NCBI GenBank assembly: GCA_052085365.1
Contig: JBQDFP010000019.1
Coordinates: 1-35,924 of the forward strand
Origin: Canibacter sp052085365
GTDB taxonomy: Bacteria; Actinomycetota; Actinomycetes; Actinomycetales; Microbacteriaceae
Direction: 5' to 3'
DNA length: 35,924 bases
Both the position numbers and the translations under genes were made by a program. Position 1 is the stretch's first letter, and each line of letters starts with the position of its first letter. Positions 31,821-35,924 of the stretch are shown here, piece by piece. Under the pieces are notes generated by a model. The model was not told where the DNA came from. It was given only the letters and a program-made list of their open reading frames with translations, and did not search any database.

Positions 31821-33127
31821 TCGCCGCCCTCGACTCTCAGCACACTGTCGACCTTTTCAACAACGTCACTCTCGGCAAGTTGTTTAACGGTCGAGGCAAG
31901 CGCAGATTCTAGCGCAGCGTGCGTCTCGATAACGAGCGTTGCGCTGCCGTCAGAGTTTGACTGCACCGACTGCTCCATACGCGCGATTGACACGTTCTTT
32001 TGAGCCAGCAGGCCGCTGATTTCTTCCAGCACACCAGGGCGGTCAACAGCAGTAAGCGTGATCTGGTACCGAGTGTGAATGTCGTCGATCGGGAGGACTG
32101 GAAGCTTCGCATAGGAATCGTTGCTGATACCCGGGCCTCCAACGACATGACGACGAGCGACAGATACCAGGTCGCCAAGAACAGCAGAAGCGGTTTCGAC
32201 GCCGCCAGCGCCAGCACCGTAGAACATCAACTCGCCGGCGCTTTCAGCTTCAACGAAAATCGCGTTTTTCCCGCCGTGCACGGCCGCAAGCGGGTGGTCA
32301 CGGTTAATGAGTGCAGGGTACACGCGGGCCGAGATACCGTCAGAACCATCAGATTGTTTCACACGCTCAGCGATGGCAAGGAGCTTAATGACTGAGCCAT
32401 TGCGTCGAGCCGTCTCAACCTGATCCGCGGTGATCTCTGATATGCCCTCACGGAATACCGCGCTCGCAGGCACATCAGCATGGTAGGCAATACGGGCAAG
32501 AATGCCAGCTTTTTGTGCCGCGTCATAACCTTCAACGTCGAGCGTTGGGTCAGCTTCGAGGAATCCGAGATCGCTCGCTACCTGCATTGCCGCATCAGCG
32601 CTATCGCCGAAGCGGTCCATACGGTCAAGAATGTAGTTCGTCGACCCGTTCACGATTCCCATGACACGGTTCACGCGGTCACCTGCGAGGCTATCTTGCA
32701 GCGGACGAATAATCGGAATCGCGCCGGCAACTGCAGCTTCGTAGCTCAGCTGTGCGCCGACGCGTTGCGCAGCCGCTGAAAGTTCAGGGCCGTGCTCTGC
32801 CACTAGAGCCTTGTTTGCGGTGACAACATCAGCACCCTGTTCAAGTGCCTGCAATATCAGAGACTTGGCGGGTTCAATTCCACCCATAAGTTCAATTACA
32901 ATGTCCGCACCGAGCACGAGCTGTTCTGCGTCAGTGGTGAATAGCTCCTTGGGAAGATCTACATCTCGAGGCGAATTTAAGTCACGAACTGCAATACCTG
33001 CAAGTTCCAGACGCGCACCGACACGGTGCATCAGTTCGTCTTGCTCTTCGAGCAGCAACCTTGCTACCTGCGAGCCAACTGATCCACACCCGAGCAGCGC
33101 TACCTGGACGTCCCGGTATTCATTCAC
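31817..33127 (-). CDS. hom: Homoserine dehydrogenase
   Basis: The enzyme reduces aspartate semialdehyde to homoserine, the branch competing with DapA for this intermediate. The 436 residues hold the Rossmann motif VALLGCGSVGSQVARLLL (9-26), GADIVIELMGGIEPA, VVTANKALVAEHG with the conserved lysine, EAAVAGAIPIIRPLQDSLAGD, FLEADPTLDVEGYDAAQKAGILA, and a C-terminal ACT domain (RYQITLTAVDRPGVLEEISGLLAQ) that in relatives mediates threonine inhibition. The frame is open 33 codons upstream. GTG 33127 is chosen because GGAG precedes it and because the protein then begins as in Micrococcales homologues. Confidence 0.96.
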   Translation of the reverse strand: MNEYRDVQVALLGCGSVGSQVARLLLEEQDELMHRVGARLELAGIAVRDLNSPRDVDLPKELFTTDAEQLVLGADIVIELMGGIEPAKSLILQALEQGADVVTANKALVAEHGPELSAAAQRVGAQLSYEAAVAGAIPIIRPLQDSLAGDRVNRVMGIVNGSTNYILDRMDRFGDSADAAMQVASDLGFLEADPTLDVEGYDAAQKAGILARIAYHADVPASAVFREGISEITADQVETARRNGSVIKLLAIAERVKQSDGSDGISARVYPALINRDHPLAAVHGGKNAIFVEAESAGELMFYGAGAGGVETASAVLGDLVSVARRHVVGGPGISNDSYAKLPVLPIDDIHTRYQITLTAVDRPGVLEEISGLLAQKNVSIARMEQSVQSNSDGSATLVIETHAALESALASTVKQLAESDVVEKVDSVLRVEGGE

Positions 33128-33247
33128 TTGAAGGCTCCAATCATAATTTTGGGGTCGGGGTCGCACATTCTGTGATGTGGCGAGCGGACCCGGATTGGCC
33201 CCTGAAGCCGTCCAGATCGTGAACACCCGAAAGACACAGCGACCCCA

Positions 33248-33276
33248 AGTCTATACGTTCACGCATGCTGCGTCAG
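33248..33276 (-). promoter_or_regulatory. Candidate promoter of the hom–thrB–rho–prfA genes
   Basis: On the minus strand, CTGACG (33271-33276) and TAGACT (33248-33253) are separated by 17 nt, giving a transcription start near 33241 and a leader of about 113 nt. A second -10-like TATGAT lies nearer the hom start, around 33145. I see no stop-terminated leader peptide in the leader. Confidence 0.35.
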
Positions 33277-33311
33277 CCCAGTCGACTCACAGCAAAACGA
33301 AGGCAGACAAC

Positions 33312-34079
33312 CTAGTCGCAGGTCCCGAGTTCCTGCTGCGAAGGGTCAGTCAGGATATCTGGCGCGAGCGTGAAATCTACGGTGACATTACCGTTTTCGT
33401 GCGGCCGCAGATTGGTAAGTTCAATTCCGGCAGGCATCCGGTCTTTCACACATAACGTTTGCGGCTCGCTCAATTCATTTGCGTATGGACCCAAGATTCC
33501 GCCCAGCACTGATGCGACATCATCAGGCGTGGCTTGTATTCCTGCGGCTGAGAACTTCACCGGTTCCAGAACGAGTGCGCCATCTTCTGAACCAACCTTA
33601 ACTTCTGCAGTGAGAGGAATCTCGGTTCCGAACACTTCAAATGCACGAGCGACTTGGACGCGGCCATCCGACGATGTTGCGGAATCGATTTGTCCGTTGG
33701 AGACGGTCGTCACAAAGGTTTGAAACTGTTCGGGTGAAAGCTGGGCATGGACGGTGCCGCCGTTAATAGGGCCACTTGCGGGATCAAGTGCGACCGAGCC
33801 TGCGTGAAGCTGCACGCTTGCACTCAAACCTTCAATGATTGGCGCATCAGGTATTGCAACATCAATGTTCGTGAGCCGCCCGGTCACTACCTGCCACAGC
33901 ACAAAACCGTGTGGTTGCACATCGACTTCGTGATCAACTTCGAGTGACAGCTTGTCACGAATTTCGTCGGCTGCGATGGACGGAACCGCAGACCGGACCA
34001 GCAGCTCCCCCACGCCGACTAAAACGGCAAGCGCAATAATCACAATCGACATAACCGTGATCGTGCGTTTTTTTCGCAT
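33312..34079 (-). CDS. DUF2993 / LmeA-like phospholipid-binding exported protein
   Basis: A 255-residue protein with a basic N-terminus (MRKKR) and one membrane segment at about 8-28 (TVMSIVIIALAVLVGVGELL), acting as signal anchor or uncleaved signal. The rest is a beta-rich extracytoplasmic domain (ISDxL-type DEIRDKLSLEVDHEVDVQPHG, LWQVVTGRLTNIDVAIPDAPI, SPEQFQTFV, LGPYANELSEPQTLCV). It contains two cysteines near the C-terminus, possibly a disulphide. Family members bind phospholipids; in mycobacteria LmeA aids mannan elongation of lipomannan. The gene starts 3 bp behind argS and so is probably co-transcribed with it. Function here is inferred from the family. Confidence 0.8.
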   Translation of the reverse strand: MRKKRTITVMSIVIIALAVLVGVGELLVRSAVPSIAADEIRDKLSLEVDHEVDVQPHGFVLWQVVTGRLTNIDVAIPDAPIIEGLSASVQLHAGSVALDPASGPINGGTVHAQLSPEQFQTFVTTVSNGQIDSATSSDGRVQVARAFEVFGTEIPLTAEVKVGSEDGALVLEPVKFSAAGIQATPDDVASVLGGILGPYANELSEPQTLCVKDRMPAGIELTNLRPHENGNVTVDFTLAPDILTDPSQQELGTCD

Positions 34080-34082
34080 TCG

Positions 34083-35744
34083 CTACATCCGTTCGGGAGC
34101 CGAAGCCCCGACGAGTTCAAGTGCGTTACGAACCACTTGCTGCGCGGCATCATTCAGCCAGAGACGAGTACGGTGCAGGTCAGTCACTGGGTCTTCACCC
34201 TGTGGCAGCACACGGCATTGGTCATACCAGCGGTGATATGCCGCAGCAAGTTCTTCAACATATCGCGCAATACGGTGAGGTTCACGTAGCGTTGCAGCAC
34301 CCGACAATATTGCTGGATACTCTTGCAGTTTGCCCAACAGTTCAGTTTCACTCGCGTGTTTCAGGAGTTCTGGTGCAAACGTGGATCGGTCGACGCCGCG
34401 CTCTGCAGCATTCCGATCGACTGCACAAGTTCGCGCGTGTGCGTATTGCACGTAAAACACTGGATTGTCATTCGAACGGCTACGTAGTTTTTCCCCATCG
34501 AGCGAAAGCGGCGAATCTGCCGGATACCGTGCAAGCCAGAACCGCAACGCATCGCTGCCAAGCCACTCGAGCAGGTCGTTGAGTTCAATGATGTTGCCTG
34601 CTCGCTTGGACAAACGTGCACCGTCCAGATTCACCATCTGTCCGATCATTGCGGTCACGTTCTTTTCGGGGTCTTCTCCGGCTGCACCGGCAAGTGCTTT
34701 TAGTCGCCCGATATATCCGTGATGATCTGCGCCCAGCAAATATACTTTCTCAATGAAGCCACGGTCAGATTTCGAGAGATAGTATGCAGCGTCGGCAGCG
34801 AAGTATGTGTACACACCGTTTCCGCGTGTGACGACTCGGTCTTTGTCATCACCGAAAGCCGTCGTGCGCACCCATACGGCACCATCTTCGTCATAGATAT
34901 AGCCTTGTTCGCGAAGACGATCCACTGCCTGCTCAATGAGGCTGTGTGTGCCGTCCGCGTCAGTGGCATGAAGGGTCCGTTCTGAGAACCACACGTCGAA
35001 GTGCACGTTGAAACGGTCGAGGGAATCTCGAATTTCTTCGAGCTGAAGCTCATAACCAACTTCAGTAGCGGTGTCGAATTGAGCGTCTTCACTCAATTCT
35101 GAAAAATTTGGAACCCGCTCGACTACGCGTTTTCCAAGCTCTTGAATATATTCGCCCGGGTATGCGTCTGCCGGCGCAGGTTCACTGAGCGCGGCAGCGC
35201 GTACTGAACGCCCGAATTTTTGCATCTGCGACCCAGCATCATTGATGTAGTACTCAGTCGTGACATCTGCGCCCGCCGCTTTAAGGAGCCGGGCTAGGGA
35301 GTCTCCCAGGGCTGCCCAACGGGTATGGCCAAGGTGAAGCGGACCGGTCGGGTTCGCTGAAACAAATTCGAGGTTAATGATTTCACCCGCGAGGTCACTG
35401 TTTCGACCGTATGATTGGCCTGCTTCAACAATGGTGCGAGCGATTTCGCCAGCAGCTGCCGTGTTGAGCGTGATGTTGATGAAGCCCGGGCCAGCGATTT
35501 CTGCTTTGTCGACACCTTCAACCTGCGAGATTTTGTCGGCAACTTCGGTAGCAAGTTCACGCGGGTTCAAACTGAGACGCTTCGCATACTTCATGGCCAC
35601 GTTTGATGCCCAGTCACCGTGCTCCCGGTTCTTTGGTCGCTCAGGCATCGTATCTTGCTGGGAGATCTCAAAATCTGCCGAGTGGGTCGTAGCGATACGT
35701 GTCAAAATATCCGCGAGCGCGGTAGCTAATTCTTGTGGCGTCAC
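34083..35744 (-). CDS. argS: Arginyl-tRNA synthetase
   Basis: A class I synthetase charging tRNA-Arg, 553 residues. The N-terminal Add1-like domain includes RPKNREHGDWASNVAMKYAK. The HIGH motif is NPTGPLHLGHTR (131-142), and the KMSKS equivalent is GARLSKRAGN, as usual for ArgRS. The C-terminal anticodon-binding DALR domain ends in RNALELVGASAPERM. The start is GTG 35744 without a ribosome-binding site. It is divergent from a tRNA-Arg gene 86 bp away. Confidence 0.97.
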   Translation of the reverse strand: MTPQELATALADILTRIATTHSADFEISQQDTMPERPKNREHGDWASNVAMKYAKRLSLNPRELATEVADKISQVEGVDKAEIAGPGFINITLNTAAAGEIARTIVEAGQSYGRNSDLAGEIINLEFVSANPTGPLHLGHTRWAALGDSLARLLKAAGADVTTEYYINDAGSQMQKFGRSVRAAALSEPAPADAYPGEYIQELGKRVVERVPNFSELSEDAQFDTATEVGYELQLEEIRDSLDRFNVHFDVWFSERTLHATDADGTHSLIEQAVDRLREQGYIYDEDGAVWVRTTAFGDDKDRVVTRGNGVYTYFAADAAYYLSKSDRGFIEKVYLLGADHHGYIGRLKALAGAAGEDPEKNVTAMIGQMVNLDGARLSKRAGNIIELNDLLEWLGSDALRFWLARYPADSPLSLDGEKLRSRSNDNPVFYVQYAHARTCAVDRNAAERGVDRSTFAPELLKHASETELLGKLQEYPAILSGAATLREPHRIARYVEELAAAYHRWYDQCRVLPQGEDPVTDLHRTRLWLNDAAQQVVRNALELVGASAPERM

Positions 35745-35752
35745 AAGGCGAT

Positions 35753-35758
35753 AGTCTA
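35753..35758 (-). promoter_or_regulatory. Possible -10 box (TAGACT) for argS
   Basis: On the minus strand TAGACT is followed by 8 nt and the GTG start of argS, so the leader would be at most a base or two. No -35 element is evident. Confidence 0.35.
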
Positions 35759-35815
35759 CCGCGTCTCATTCGAGAATTTTTGCCCACCAGGGCAGGTTCG
35801 CATCTCAAAGTGCGA

Positions 35816-35821
35816 TAGTCT
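35816..35821 (+). promoter_or_regulatory. -10 box (TAGTCT) for tRNA-Arg
   Basis: TAGTCT ends 9 bp before the first base of the mature tRNA, at the usual distance for a transcript with a very short 5' leader. No good -35 is seen. Confidence 0.35.
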
Positions 35822-35830
35822 GTCAGGGTT

Positions 35831-35903
35831 GCCTCCGTAGCTCAGTGGATAGAGCGCCGGTTTCCGGTACCGTAGGTCGCAGGTTCGACTCCTGTCGGGG
35901 GCA
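35831..35903 (+). tRNA. tRNA-Arg (anticodon CCG)
   Basis: A full cloverleaf: acceptor GCCTCCG pairs with CGGGGGC (one G-U); D-stem GCTC/GAGC; anticodon stem with loop TTCCGGT giving anticodon CCG at 35864-35866; T-arm GCAGG-TTCGACT-CCTGT; discriminator A at 35903. CCA is not encoded. The outermost pair of the anticodon stem is a C-T mismatch (35857/35873), which is slightly unusual. It decodes CGG. Confidence 0.95.
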
Positions 35904-35924
35904 CGGAACGAAACGGCTCGATCG

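Noticed and set aside
33128..33226. Leader peptide with threonine/isoleucine codons before hom
   Set aside because: The frame from GTG 33226 has no stop and runs into hom itself, so it is either an alternative N-terminus or untranslated, not an attenuation peptide.
35831..35924. tRNA-Arg 3' end as an integration site
   Set aside because: No integrase or repeated tRNA end is visible, and only 21 bp follow before the window ends.
1..35924. CRISPR arrays, insertion sequences, prophage or toxin-antitoxin genes
   Set aside because: I saw no regularly spaced repeats, transposase motifs, terminal inverted repeats or phage proteins anywhere in the window.

Overview
The window comes from a chromosome of an actinobacterium, most likely a member of the Micrococcales close to the Microbacteriaceae. 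The grounds are: the order argS–hom–thrB–rho–prfA…prmC–tsaC–wecA-like–atpI–atpBEFHAGDC; the cluster metG–tatD–ksgA–ispE; separate ATP synthase b and delta subunits; a Rho with a long charged N-terminus; and TANNNT-type -10 boxes that often sit directly in front of start codons. Base composition is moderate for an actinobacterium (mid-50s % G+C by eye). This is accessory-poor core chromosome. I see no insertion sequence, phage gene or CRISPR array.

Layout, left to right. The 3' end of an ABC-F ATPase gene, a 75-residue unknown and an AhpD-like CxxC protein (1-1368, +). ddh (-) divergent from dapB–dapA and a MntR/DtxR-type regulator (+), which together give a short route from aspartate semialdehyde to meso-diaminopimelate. 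metG–tatD–ksgA–ispE (-, tightly overlapping). A 337-bp intergenic region with palindromes, then gabT–asparaginase (+). A PP2C phosphatase and yaaA (-). The F1Fo ATP synthase operon with atpI, a WecA/TagO-like transferase, tsaC and prmC upstream (-). cysK–cysE (+) behind a structured leader, and an MFS transporter (-); these three separate prmC from prfA. Finally prfA, rho, thrB, hom, a DUF2993/LmeA-like protein and argS (-), with tRNA-Arg(CCG) at the right edge (+).

The most unusual observation is the protein at the conserved rho locus. It is an uninterrupted Rho homologue with an intact-looking RNA-binding (cold-shock-like) domain and the usual N-terminal extension. Its ATPase motor has lost the Walker A lysine/threonine, the catalytic Asp-Glu pair, the Walker B arginines, the R-loop and the arginine finger. 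It therefore looks like a motor-dead, RNA-binding Rho kept in the standard operon, preceded by two tandem hairpins. IspE also carries substitutions at positions normally invariant for catalysis.

Other signals worth checking: a compact two-stem RNA leader that begins at the predicted transcription start of cysK; a perfect 16-bp inverted repeat inside the first codons of cysE; a hairpin between atpA and atpG; strong terminators after atpC and prfA; operator-like palindromes upstream of gabT; and several genes (dapA, the MntR-like regulator, metG, the MFS gene, perhaps argS and tsaC) that appear to be transcribed leaderless or nearly so.
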